Part shown: in pieces, positions 47,501 through 57,103 of the stretch
How positions within the stretch are numbered: position 1 is the stretch's first letter
How the letters are laid out: each line of letters opens with the position of its first letter
From: Perkinsus olseni
Lineage: Eukaryota; Perkinsozoa; Perkinsida; Perkinsidae
Reading direction: 5' to 3'
Length of the DNA: 64,000 nucleotides
Assembly: GCA_013115135.1 (NCBI GenBank)
Contig: JABANP010000026.1
Coordinates: forward strand, 124,001 to 188,000
Translations under genes and position numbers: made by a program
The notes under the pieces: generated by a model
What the model was told of the DNA's origin: nothing
What the model saw: the letters and a program-made list of their open reading frames with translations, nothing else
Database searches by the model: none

Positions 47501-49904
47501 AGGATTCCCTCATGAAGATTGCCCGGCTGACATGCCCGACCTTTCTGAACATCACAGCGTCATGGCCGACGTCTTGAAGGCTAATCCCGACGTATATAAC
47601 AACCTAAAGGAGAAGAAAACGCCTAATGGAGTTGGCCTCGCGAAGTGCATCAAAACTGGTATGGACAATAAGGGGCATCCGATGATTAAAACAGTCGGTA
47701 TGGTCGCTGGTGATGAGGAGAGCTACGAGGTATTCAAAGACTTATTCGATCCCGTCATCGACCAGCGCCATGGTGGTTACCCTGCTGATGCCAAACACCC
47801 CACAGACTTAGACTATACTAAACTCCTTGACACTCCAATTGATCCTTCCCAAAACTACGTCATCTCTACTAGAGTGAGAACGGGCCGGAGCGTGCGTGGA
47901 ATCAGACTACCGCCGTCCTGCACCAAGGAAGAGAGAAGGGAGGTCGAGAGAGTTTTAACTAAGGCATTGAAATCCTTGGGTGGAGACCTCGCTGGTGACT
48001 ACTATCCGCTTGCTGGGTCGAATAGCTATTCTGAGAAGCCTGGGGGTATGACTGCAGCAGAGGAGCATCAGATGCGTGAAGATCACTTCCTCTTCCAAGA
48101 GCCTGACTCTACTCTTCTCCTCTCGTCTGGTATGGGCCGACACTGGCCGGATGCTCGAGGTATATTCGCCAACGATCAGAAGAACTTCCTAGTGTGGGTG
48201 AATGAAGAAGACCACATGAGGATTATATCCATGCAGAAGGGTGCCGATATTAAAGCTGTCTTCACCCGATTCTGTGATGCCGTTAACAAAGTTCAGGAGG
48301 TCGTCAAGCAAGAGGGCTACGACTTCATGCATAATGATCATCTCGGTTACGTCCTCACATGTCCAAGCAACCTCGGCACTGGCCTTCGTGCATCTGTTAT
48401 GGTAAAGGTCCCGCTACTCTCAGCTAGGCCTGACTTCAAGGATATCTGTAAATCCTTGCACCTTCAAGCCCGTGGTGGTGCTGGAGTAGACAGCGCCAGC
48501 GTCGGAGGTATCTGGGACATCTCCAATAGTGATAGGATTGGCAAGTCCGAGGTTGAGCTCGTGAACATCATGATCTCGGGATGCTCAAAGATCGTCCAAA
48601 TGGAGCAGGCTTTGGAGAAGGGAGATACACCCGCTTTCGAGGCACTCTCCGGGACCGCCTCAGCGTCTTCTGATCATCATCATCAGAACGATGCTGTGGA
48701 CTACTCGGCTATGCCTGGGCTCGGGGACGATGAGTTCCCAGGATTCCCTCATGAAGATTGCCCGGCTGACATGCCCGACCTTTCTGAACATCACAGCGTC
48801 ATGGCCGACGTCTTGAAGGCTAATCCCGACATATATAACAACCTAAAGGAGAAGAAAACGCCTAATGGAGTTGGCCTCGCGAAGTGCATCAAAACTGGTA
48901 TGGACAATAAGGGGCATCCGATGATTAAAACAGTCGGTATGGTCGCTGGTGATGAGGAGAGCTACGAGGTATTCAAAGACTTATTCGATCCCGTCATCGA
49001 CCAGCGCCATGGTGGTTACCCTGCTGATGCCAAACACCCCACAGACTTAGACTATACTAAACTCCTTGACACTCCAATTGATCCTTCCCAAAACTACGTC
49101 ATCTCTACTAGAGTGAGAACGGGCCGGAGCGTGCGTGGAATCAGACTACCGCCGTCCTGCACCAAGGAAGAGAGAAGGGAGGTCGAGAGAGTTTTAACTA
49201 AGGCATTGAAATCCTTGGGTGGAGACCTCGCTGGTGACTACTATCCGCTTGCTGGGTCGAATAGCTATTCTGAGAAGCCTGGGGGTATGACTGCAGCAGA
49301 GGAGCATCAGATGCGTGAAGATCACTTCCTCTTCCAAGAGCCTGACTCTACTCTTCTCCTCTCGTCTGGTATGGGCCGACACTGGCCGGATGCTCGGGGT
49401 ATATTCGCCAACGATCAGAAGAACTTCCTAGTGTGGGTGAATGAAGAAGACCACATGAGGATTATATCCATGCAGAAGGGTGCCGATATTAAAGCTGTCT
49501 TCACCCGATTCTGTGATGCCGTTAACAAAGTTCAGGAGGTCGTCAAGCAAGAGGGCTATGACTTCATGCATAATGATCATCTCGGTTACGTCCTCACATG
49601 TCCAAGCAACCTCGGCACTGGCCTTCGGGCATCTGTTATGGTAAAGGTCCCGCTACTCTCAGCTAGGCCTGACTTCAAGGATATCTGTAAATCCTTGCAC
49701 CTTCAAGCCCGTGGTGGTGCTGGAGTAGACAGCGCCAGCGTCGGAGGTATCTGGGACATCTCCAATAGTGATAGGATTGGCAAGTCCGAGGTTGAGCTCG
49801 TGAACATCATGATCTCGGGATGCTCAAAGATCGTCCAAATGGAGCAGGCTTTGGAGAAGGGAGATACACCCGCTTTCGAGGCACTGCTTTCCCCGTCCGA
49901 CTAA
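41523..49904 (+). CDS. Giant six-domain creatine-kinase-type phosphagen kinase with RIIa-like docking domain
   Basis: Model: exons 41523-41559, 41613-41734, 41800-41942 and 42170-49904; introns 53, 65 and 227 nt, all GT-AG, all keeping one frame, giving about 2,678 residues. Residues 1-105 form a small unassigned beta-rich domain. Residues about 113-155 ([33 protein letters not shown]) resemble an RIIa dimerisation/docking domain, common in flagellar proteins. From residue about 209 come six full kinase domains of about 412 residues. Each has [16 protein letters not shown](A/V)NEEDH (catalytic Glu pair), [11 protein letters not shown] (reactive Cys) and GVDSASVGG, the creatine-kinase form of the guanidino loop rather than the GEHTE form of arginine kinase. 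[21 protein letters not shown] also matches creatine kinase. No internal stop occurs. Likely role: phosphagen shuttle along the flagellum. Substrate is inferred. The first three exons could belong to a separate small gene, since a taa follows 41942 if unspliced. Confidence 0.85.
42492..49901 (+). repeat. Six tandem near-identical coding repeats of 1,236-1,242 bp
   Basis: Units start at 42492, 43728, 44970, 46206, 47448 and 48687; the last ends at 49901 with a different tail (LLSPSD). Successive spacings are 1236, 1242, 1236, 1242 and 1239, the differences coming only from CAT codons in the linker SSD-H(n)-Q: 2, 4, 2, 4, 3 His. Amino-acid differences I noted are few (GGDL or GGGL; VWA or VWV; DIYNN, DIYDN or DVYNN), and third positions are nearly identical too. 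Confidence 0.95.
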
Positions 49905-50239
49905 GTGTATTACTATTTGCTGTACATAATGATAGTGTGCCTTTGAGTATGCTCATGAAGTCGTCTATAAACAATGATGATACTAATCTGTTGTGCTTTT
50001 TTACTCATCTTCTTTTGAGTTTGCTACCACACAGCCTCGTGAGTGGCGGCTGAGCCCTATCGCGGACATCCTCTGCCAGTTCCACTACATGCTGGGTGGG
50101 CCTACGCATGTCCACTCCACATTCGCTTTCGGAGGTGTTAGAAGGAGCGTTGCTGACCTCAGAAGGAGGGGTGGGTGCATGCGGGTCGAGTTCACGGTCA
50201 TCGCACCGGCCGGTCGCGTAGGAGTCCCAGACGAGGCTG
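49905..50239. other. 3' flank of the kinase gene, no gene recognised
   Basis: Short frames only, on both strands, without motif. No repeat copy of the kinase unit extends past the stop. Confidence 0.4.
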
Positions 50240-50854
50240 GTGGCCGAGGAGACCATTAGTTCCATCTTGGCGCTATCTCTGGATACTGATGGTGACAGCG
50301 AGTCGTGCTCGATCTCGAGTGGGGACTCCCCAGAGCAAGAGGCTCATGGAACAACTGCCGAGACGGTACTGCTCTGTCTGTCGCCTGACGGTGGAGCGGT
50401 TGTGTTTTCAGGGCCCCTCAGCAGCAGCCGACCAATTTCCTCTCTCCGCTGCTTCGCAAGGTATGGCCACTCGAGAAGGTTCGTTCGCACAGAACTCCCT
50501 TCAGGCCAGGACAATGGCGAGCTGTCAAGTCGAGGGTCGGAGACGACAATTGTCTCGGATGCGGTATGGCAGTTGACAGCAGCCGGATGTGACCACACTG
50601 CTGCATTTCAGGAGAGACGAACGGCTTTGCCCACGCCAGCGTGGCCAGGCTCGCAATACGCAGATTCCGTGACATCAGTTTATTCCGTGTTGCGAGAGAG
50701 CAGTAGAACGTTGAGTGATGAGGCTCCTGACAACGTGTCCGGCCTGGTCGGTCAAACACAGGTGAGATCGGCCTTGTTCATCGCGGATACCCACGGGCTT
50801 TCCGGAGTTAGGCGACCGAACGAGGTTATAAGTCTTCCGCATGGCAGCCGATGA
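50240..50854 (+). CDS. Hypothetical Ser-rich protein
   Basis: Open frame of 204 codons from an ATG at 50240 (MAEETISSILALSLDTDGDS). It has an acidic, Ser-rich N-terminus and no recognised domain; from about residue 140, SQYADSVTSVYSVLRESSRT reads as possible coding sequence. The ATG has no homology support. It overlaps the next small frame in a different phase, so at most one of the two models is right at the junction. Confidence 0.3.
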   Translation: MAEETISSILALSLDTDGDSESCSISSGDSPEQEAHGTTAETVLLCLSPDGGAVVFSGPLSSSRPISSLRCFARYGHSRRFVRTELPSGQDNGELSSRGSETTIVSDAVWQLTAAGCDHTAAFQERRTALPTPAWPGSQYADSVTSVYSVLRESSRTLSDEAPDNVSGLVGQTQVRSALFIADTHGLSGVRRPNEVISLPHGSR

Positions 50855-51250
50855 ATCGAAGGAGAAGTCGTTCGAAAGTCCTTTCAAAGGCGACGACCGA
50901 GCAAGTCCTCCAAGGACGTTCAGATCGTCCCCGAGCAGGCAAACGTCCCAACGTCTTGCGAAGGCCTAAGGAGGTAAATACATCAACTTTCTATAGCGAG
51001 GCAGGTTTCATGCTCAGGTCATCGTCATTGACCATGTCCACATACATCACCATCATCATTTATATGATGACGCGCCGCCTCCGGGGCCGAGCACCGAGGC
51101 CTTCCTCTCGACCGTAGCCGAGGAGCGTGCACGAAGGCAAGCGAAAGTAGGGACCCCAGCTCGCTGGACTCAGCCGAGGCTCGTGCTTCCAGGCAGAGGC
51201 GATTGTGCAGTCTCCAAATCTAGACAAGTACGCCGCCGCAGGAATCCTCC
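50841..51250 (+). CDS. Possible small basic Ser/Arg-rich protein (exons uncertain)
   Basis: From ATG 50841 the frame reads MAADESKEKSFESPFKGDDR followed by a Ser/Arg-rich segment to about 50968. A second protein-like frame (DDAPPPGPSTEAFLSTVAEE, then ARRQAKVGTPARWTQPRL) runs from about 51066 to 51250. A short intron between them would give a small basic protein, but I could not place both splice sites without a stop. No family recognised. Confidence 0.3.
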
Positions 51251-51262
51251 CTCGGATAAACC

Positions 51263-52056
51263 CTAAGGGTACCGCCGTTGGGAATATCCAATGGGTTTCA
51301 TCACTCGCTGGCAGGTCCCCAACACTACACTGCGACGGTTGCAGAGTCGATGACCACCACTTCCTTCGTAAGGCGTCGCCACTTCGGGCCTATGGCGCAG
51401 TTCTTACTGTCACGGAATTTGTCGTTGATAGGAGATGAATTGTGAACTTCTTGTTTTCTTCAGAGAGCTCGAAATCGTGCCCGCCTAGCAGAGTCCGACA
51501 ACCGTTAGTCTACGCGGAAGACTTATTCTTCCGGCTTCCGCAATACTTGACGAGTTCCACCTCGAGTTTGTGCCTCGCCGAGCAGGCAGTGGCAAGGTGT
51601 CTTCAAGACAATCTATTTTATTATAGTGGTCTTCGTGCTGTAATGCGTGACTGTCGCCAAGTGATTTTTACGGAGTCTGCTGGGTCTTCCAAGACCTGTT
51701 CTTTTGAGTTCAATAAAGTCAGATAATCCTGGGGGATACGACCACACGGCTATCCGCTGGGATTAAGAAGTGACTGTCGCTCGACGGCAGCTCTGTGGCC
51801 ATCAACCAATACGTTTTCCGCGTTTTTGTGAGTTTTCCTTCTCATCGCGTATTGATGGAGTGAGTGAGTTTAATAGTCCAACGCCGTTTCCGGCTCAGTT
51901 AGACTCTAGCCGATGTGCACAGTCAGAGACTGTCTGTAGCGTTGACATGCAGTGGAATGCACACATTCCCTTCTTCATCGCGTATTGATGGTTACCCTAC
52001 TAACCCCTTCCGATACGGTCCAAGCCTAGGCTGACGAACACAAAATTGGCGTGACA
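51263..52056. other. Unassigned stretch with hairpins and a 17-bp direct repeat
   Basis: No convincing gene. GCGGAAG/CTTCCGC (51514-51520 with 51535-51541) encloses GGAAGA/TCTTCC; GGTCTT/AAGACC around two bases lies at 51683-51696. TCATCGCGTATTGATGG occurs twice in direct orientation (51842-51858 and 51975-51991), and a partly complementary CCATCAACCAATACG lies at 51799-51813. Confidence 0.45.
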
Positions 52057-53395
52057 CTAAGAATCGATTATGCTCAGCATTTGCTGCACCCAATCACCAA
52101 CATTATCATCGCCAACCACTGGTGAAACTATTGCCTCTATCTCATCTACAACGAACGGCTTGATAGCACTGAAGGGCCCAAAGGCCAACTCGAGGCATCC
52201 TCGGATATCAACGGGGCAGTTAACCTCTGGCGAGTCATGTTGGTCATCAGCAGTAGCGATGGCAAGGACTTGGGCGAAGACGTAGTTCATGGCCACCTCA
52301 GCGAGATAGGGGTCGCTCGGAGGCAGATGGCTCTGGCAGAAGCTCAGGACGCCGCCCCACTGCTCAGCGGCGGCCGGGAACTGCCCAATCTCGAGGAGAG
52401 CACGGCATCGCTCCGCCATTATGTTGGTGCACTCCTTCGCCAGGAACCGCCGGTCTCCACTCTGGGACTCTGAGATACGACGATACGACGTGACCCGGGA
52501 ACAGCTCACTGCCCTCACCGAGGAGCTCAGCAGTCCTCTGTAAGCGTTCTGAAGGGTCCAGCATCTTCAACTCCAAACGGTCTTTGCAACGTGAAGGGTA
52601 TGATCTCAGTTCGATCATCGCCCTCCTCGGAACAAACAGGACAACTGCAGCAGAAGTCCCTCGCTAGGTGCTTCTGCCGAACGGGTTTGGGCTCGCAAAG
52701 GAGGTCTGTGCCGATGTACCTGATCGTAATCGTCCACGATCGACAGGCTAATCCCCACCTACGAGATGGTCAGCTGTTGACCTTTCTTGACATCACTGGA
52801 CGTTCGGAACCACGTGAGGTCCCCAAGGGAGGCTCGGGAGACGTTAGGGCTGCACGAGTGGTTGAACATGGAGGCCACAGGGTAGACAGCCGTCCCTGTC
52901 AGATAGCGGTTACGGTCTTCATACGAGTTCGCCTGAAGCATCCACAATGTGAGGCAGTGGAGCTTAGCCCTTCTACCAGCTCCGGGAAGGTGTAGAAGCC
53001 CATGGAGTTCAGCCGGGCCGCTTCGGTCACCGCCCCCTGCCACTTGGAATCATCCTGCAAGTCTCGAAGGGGATGGAGGTTCCGAATCTCTGAAGGGAGG
53101 GCGTCCAGGGTCGGATACTTCCTGAACTTTCGGGAGTGATTGTCATAAAGGGATCTTGAAGGAGCACTCACGCCATCAAAGCAGCGGCCACGGCTTCTGT
53201 ATCGCTGATATCCTCGGAAAGCAGCTTCTGGTCCATCACAGAAACCACGGGTCGGTCCACCAAAACAAGCTCACCTGAAGACCATGGTACGGCACGCTTC
53301 ATGTGGGAAAGCCCCCTACCAGCAGTCAAATCTTCCTTGGCCACCAAGCCCAGTCCAGCGCCTTCAACTCTCTCCACTGCCACTTGGGAGCTCAC
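52057..53395 (-). CDS. SET-domain protein (SMYD-like protein lysine methyltransferase)
   Basis: Start MSSQVAVERVEGAGLGLVAK (ATG 53393-53395). An intron of about 45 nt joins KEDLTAG to ELVLVDRPVVSVM, the first SET strand region. SKWQGAVTEAARLNSMGFYT follows, then the core VASMFNHSCSPNVSRA (about 52850), with the NHSC.PN S-adenosylmethionine-binding motif. LTISYVG and YIGTDLLCEPKPVRQKHLARD lead to a post-SET Cys cluster FCCSCPVC (about 52640). The C-terminal 150 residues (ALLEIGQFPAAAEQWGGVL, HLPPSDPYLAEVAMNYVFAQ) look like the helical TPR-type region of SMYD proteins. No MYND finger was seen in the insert. Stop at 52057. Substrate unknown. Confidence 0.75.
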
Positions 53396-53926
53396 CAGAA
53401 ACGATACGCAGGAGAGGTCATCGGGGGCGACTGCACCGCGGACCTACAGCCACCGATCGGCCAGCGTTCCACAGCTCGTGTCCGCCCACCCACCAGCTCA
53501 AGTCCAAGTGCTGCGACCACTCTGGATTCGCCCCTCCAAAACACATCCTTGCCGCGCTGTGGCCTCCCCACCTCAGACACATTCTTGGGGTCGCTGGCCC
53601 ACGTCGAGAGGCGCTTCTCCCGAGCGATACAGCGATGAGCCGACCTCATCATAGCGCTCCAGTCCAACAGGGAGTCAAGACAGGGATGCCGCACTCCCAG
53701 CACCCTCGTGGACCCCTGGACGTCTGGCGTCTCGGAGTCAGTCGCCCGAGGGCCTGCCTTCGCTCTCTTCGGCGAGGGGCCAGTCATACAAGCAGGATTC
53801 TGCCGCTAACTTGGTGGCCCCCAAGCCCCACTACCACAACCCAAGACGGTTCTCAATGGAGAAATGGTACACATCCGTCCCACCCCTCAGTGCAGGGGGG
53901 ACCGGCAGGGTTTCGTGCATTTTACG
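53396..53926. other. Intergenic between SET and PP2C genes
   Basis: Long but motif-free frames on both strands (for example 53392-53787 minus) run through GC-rich sequence. A short upstream exon of the SET gene cannot be excluded. No RNA or repeat seen. Confidence 0.3.
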
Positions 53927-55560
53927 TTAGGCGAACATATCATCAATATCGTCGTCGAGTACTCCGGCATTAGACGGAGTCTCCATTGGCAGCGACTGCG
54001 AAGAGCCGATGAGCGCGATCACAGTCAAGGCGGGAGGACTTACATCAGCATCGGGAGTGACGTCATCATCAGGCGTCATGGCCGGTATGGCATCCTGCGT
54101 CATCGGTGGCAGCTCCATGTCTTCTTCAGTATCCACCTCAGACTCCTCCTCTGGCGGCTCCGGCGATGGTCGCCAGTCCATAGAGAAGACCATCACGGTC
54201 TTGTCATCCTCGCTGCCCCGCTGACAACACAGCCGCTCCCTTCCACAGTGTCCCTCCGTGCAGTTACCTTCTCTGCGATCTCCAAAAGGTCGTTGATACC
54301 CTCATCCAGCTTGCCCAAGGCACGGTACTTCCGAAGGTAGCTTATAGCCTAGCAGCAGCAGTCCCGTCAGCCGCCCTCGACCAAGCCCAGCAGACTACCT
54401 CCTGATTGTCTATCTTGTCCCAGATACCATCCGTTGCTATCACTACGAACTCATCCTGGTCGAAGTCTATCGGTGTGGCCACGATTTCTGGATCCGCGCT
54501 GACGTAACTGCAGAAAAGCCGAAACGCCATACCACATCTTCCCCAATTCTTCCCGCCAAGTGTATCCGCGTTGCAGCAAGGCATCTACACGCTGGACCAA
54601 ACCTACGGTTCTGGTTCCTTCATTTGATGGTCACCAAACGCCCTCGACACTGCTAGCCCCTGGAGGCCTCGAAGGTCCTGCTTCACAACTCGCCATATGC
54701 CTTGGACTTGGCATACTCTCCCTACCATCCGATAAACACTCCAAAGATCTCCTCCGCCCGTGCAGCCCCCCTCACCCTTCGGTAGAGCCTCAATCCGCCT
54801 TCGCTCCTCCTCATTGTCCGGTTTGTGGTCCTCCGTCAGTTGGACCGCTCGACCGTTACGGCATAGAACCTGTATCAAAACACGAGAGTGCACTCCAATC
54901 GAAGCTTTAAAAAACGGCGGTACCGCCCCTTACCGCTCTAGTGTCTCCTAAATGCGCTGTGACAAGGTTGAGTTCTCCATCAAGATTCGGGCCATAGAAG
55001 ACGACCACGCAAGCAGTGCCTGGGGAGGGGCAAGTCAACCCAACGACCTCAGAGGTGGGCACTACATCCACTCGTATCTTTCCGTTTCCTTCCAAAGATA
55101 CTCATGAAGTTGTGCTCGGTGACCTGGAATCCTTTCCTCTGAGGTGAAGATACCAATCGATCTCGCCCTCCCTCTCCAACCCACCATGAACTTCTCCAAC
55201 TTCTGGACTTCATTCATTCCGCCCTTCTTTCGCTGTCGGGGCGTGTTCTGCAACTGTGCCGCGATATTTCGGAACAGGTGCTGCGACACGTATCTGAGGG
55301 GTCCCCAGTAGAGACGAGCTTCACAAGGCCCTCAGCTGCTACTACTCGACACAGCACTGGCCACCATGACCATCGAGGACCCCACCAATGATACCGCAGG
55401 CATAGGTCTCCTGATGAGGGAATCATCACGGCAAGGAAGAGATAATACTCAGCTCACGTACATCAGCTCCCTCAGGGAGCAGGGAAGCCACAGGCAGGCG
55501 CTTCTTCTCCAAGTAGCGGTCCTCACACAATGCCACGCCTGAGAAAACAGTACGAAGCGG
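53927..55560 (-). CDS. PP2C-type protein phosphatase (PPM family)
   Basis: Metal-dependent Ser/Thr phosphatase. In gene order: ALCEDRYLEKKRLPVASLLP, then after an intron ETYACGIIGGVLDGHGGQCC with the metal-binding DGHGG (about 55350). Next come ELNLVTAHLGDTRAV (about 54960), LCRNGRAVQLTEDHKPDNEE (about 54840), GLAVSRAFGDHQMKEPEP (about 54620), and FVVIATDGIWDKIDNQEVV with the second metal Asp (about 54430). The C-terminus is acidic and disordered (DWRPSPEPPEEESEVDTEED), ending DDDIDDMFA with stop at 53927. The Met start was not fixed; the first clear exon begins near 55540. The order and spacing of motifs are canonical, so catalytic activity is expected. Confidence 0.8.
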
Positions 55561-55632
55561 TATCGCTCATCACACAGTCACTGAGCTGGGCTCAAATACG
55601 CTAATACCTCCCAGAGTTGATGGTAGACAAGG

Positions 55633-56258
55633 TTATGAATCTTCGGCGTGCGCCACTAACACGGGCCTACCTTTCTGAGGGTTTGGTCGTTGACCGTAGT
55701 GGGCCTGGATATTCTGCCATACGTCGATCTCTATATCATCTTCATCATCGTCTTCATCTTCATCCGGCTCCTCTCCCTTGGCAGCCTCGGCACTGCTGTC
55801 TCCACCAGTAGTGGTAGTCAGGGACTTGGCTCCAGGAGACTCGCCGGTATCTCCCTCAGGACGTACCTACCGCAACGACGACCACCTTGTTGCCTCAGCG
55901 ACGGCGACCAATTAGAGTAACAACAACCGAGCTCAGGGCTACTACTGACGACGCCCGCCCGTAGCAGTACCTTCACGTTCACCGCACTATACTGGCCGTT
56001 GTCCTCGGCTATGTCGAAGGTGACCGGTATCCCCGAATCCAGCTTCCCTCTGAGAGCATCGACGATCACTACAAGATCGAGAAGGCCTTCCCAAGCGCAG
56101 TACATCTCAGTGGAATCTAGTAGGTTGCGTCTATTGAAATAGAGGTCGTCCTGACTGGCCGATGTGTCGCCATCATCCTCGTCTCCTCCTTCAGCCAACA
56201 ACCCCTCCACTGTGATGTAACCGAAGTGACGCTGAGGGGAGTAACTGAGCACAGCCAT
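55633..56258 (-). CDS. Cold-shock-domain nucleic-acid-binding protein
   Basis: Start MAVLSYSPQRHFGYITVEGL (ATG 56256-56258): an RNP1-like GYITVEG, then DDLYFNRRNLLD (RNP2-like), LDSGIPVTFDIAEDNGQYSA and VNVK, the strand order of a cold-shock fold with an acidic insert (AEGGDEDDGDTS) between strands. An intron joins VNVK to VRPEGDTGESPG; the C-terminal half is Glu/Asp-rich (EEPDEDEDDDEDDIEIDV), ending WQNIQAHYGQRPN...AHAEDS with stop taa at 55633-55635. About 170 residues. Likely an RNA-binding protein in translation or mRNA stability; the family call rests on the fold pattern. Confidence 0.65.
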
Positions 56259-56462
56259 ACTTCAAGACACTCGACGCGGTGAGATTCCCTCGCGGAGCGG
56301 AGCTTCGACTACACTATCATTGACAGGCTACAATCTTGCCCTGATCTGACTCCGATTGCGGAACCATTATGTCCTGTTATCACTACTACGATGATTGGAG
56401 TTCGAATGAAAGGTCATAAAATGGCTTTGCCCGGCCGCCCTGGCCGACAGAATCAAAGATAC

Positions 56463-57017
56463 TCACAATTTAATTCGGCCCTTAAGGGATCCCCCCTCCT
56501 CTGGCGACTGTGCAGGAGGCATCTCGACAGCTTCATTAGGTAAGGCTAATTCTACTGACTCCGTGGTCAGCGCCTGCGTCTGGGCGTTGAAATAAGACCC
56601 TAGGCTGGGATTGAACCTGCGCGGTGCTCATGTTCCCGAGGCGGCGGCAGGTGCTACATCACTACGTCCAATGGTCCTTCCCAGGCACCACACACATCCA
56701 CCATCCCTCTCCAGCCTCCACGTAAACCGGGGTCCCGTCGGGAAGTGCCAAACCGAACTTGATCGGCAAATCTTCCGGGTGCAGTCACCGGCGATGACGG
56801 TCGCGTTGGAGCCACAGGGCTCTCAGCCTAGATCCACAGCCATGCCACAGCTGCGCCCATCATCCCTAGCTACTACCGTTTCCCCTGACTCCTCCTCGGC
56901 AGATACCCTGACCCGTTTGGTGGGCGGTGGGCTGGGCTCCTCTCCTGTGTCCGTAGTGCTGATCTTCAATTTATCATCAGGAGCCGCGACCACCGATACA
57001 GCATCGGTAGAGGACAT
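56463..57017 (-). CDS. Small hypothetical protein, possibly nuclear
   Basis: Start MSSTDAVSVVAAPDDKLKIS (ATG 57015-57017), only 87 nt after the stop of the PAF1-like gene. PPPTKRVRV near residue 40 looks like a nuclear localisation signal. Later exons read LPIKFGLALPDGTPVYVEAG, EGWWMCVVPGKDHWT (about 56760-56660) and RFNPSLGSYFNAQTQALTTE, ending SLKGRIKL with stop at 56463. The splice junctions between them are not resolved. No known domain; the WWMCVVP segment suggests a small beta-rich module. Confidence 0.5.
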
Positions 57018-57103
57018 GCGGCTGGCAACTACTGAGAACTCCCCCGTGGAATGGGCCCAACGTTGAAAGCAACAGGCCAGCCTTAGCGGAAGCAAAGATA
57101 CAG

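Noticed and set aside
42999..49382. Six identical 62-codon minus-strand frames ([11 protein letters not shown]...)
   Set aside because: They lie antisense in the kinase repeats and recur only because the repeats do.
42492..49901. Kinase array as arginine kinase
   Set aside because: The guanidino loop reads GVDSA rather than GEHTE, and the N-terminal half matches creatine kinase; the exact guanidine substrate remains unproven.
56606..56640. B-box-like GGTTCAATCCC on the minus strand
   Set aside because: It is part of a coding exon reading RFNPSLGSYFN; no acceptor or anticodon arm is present.
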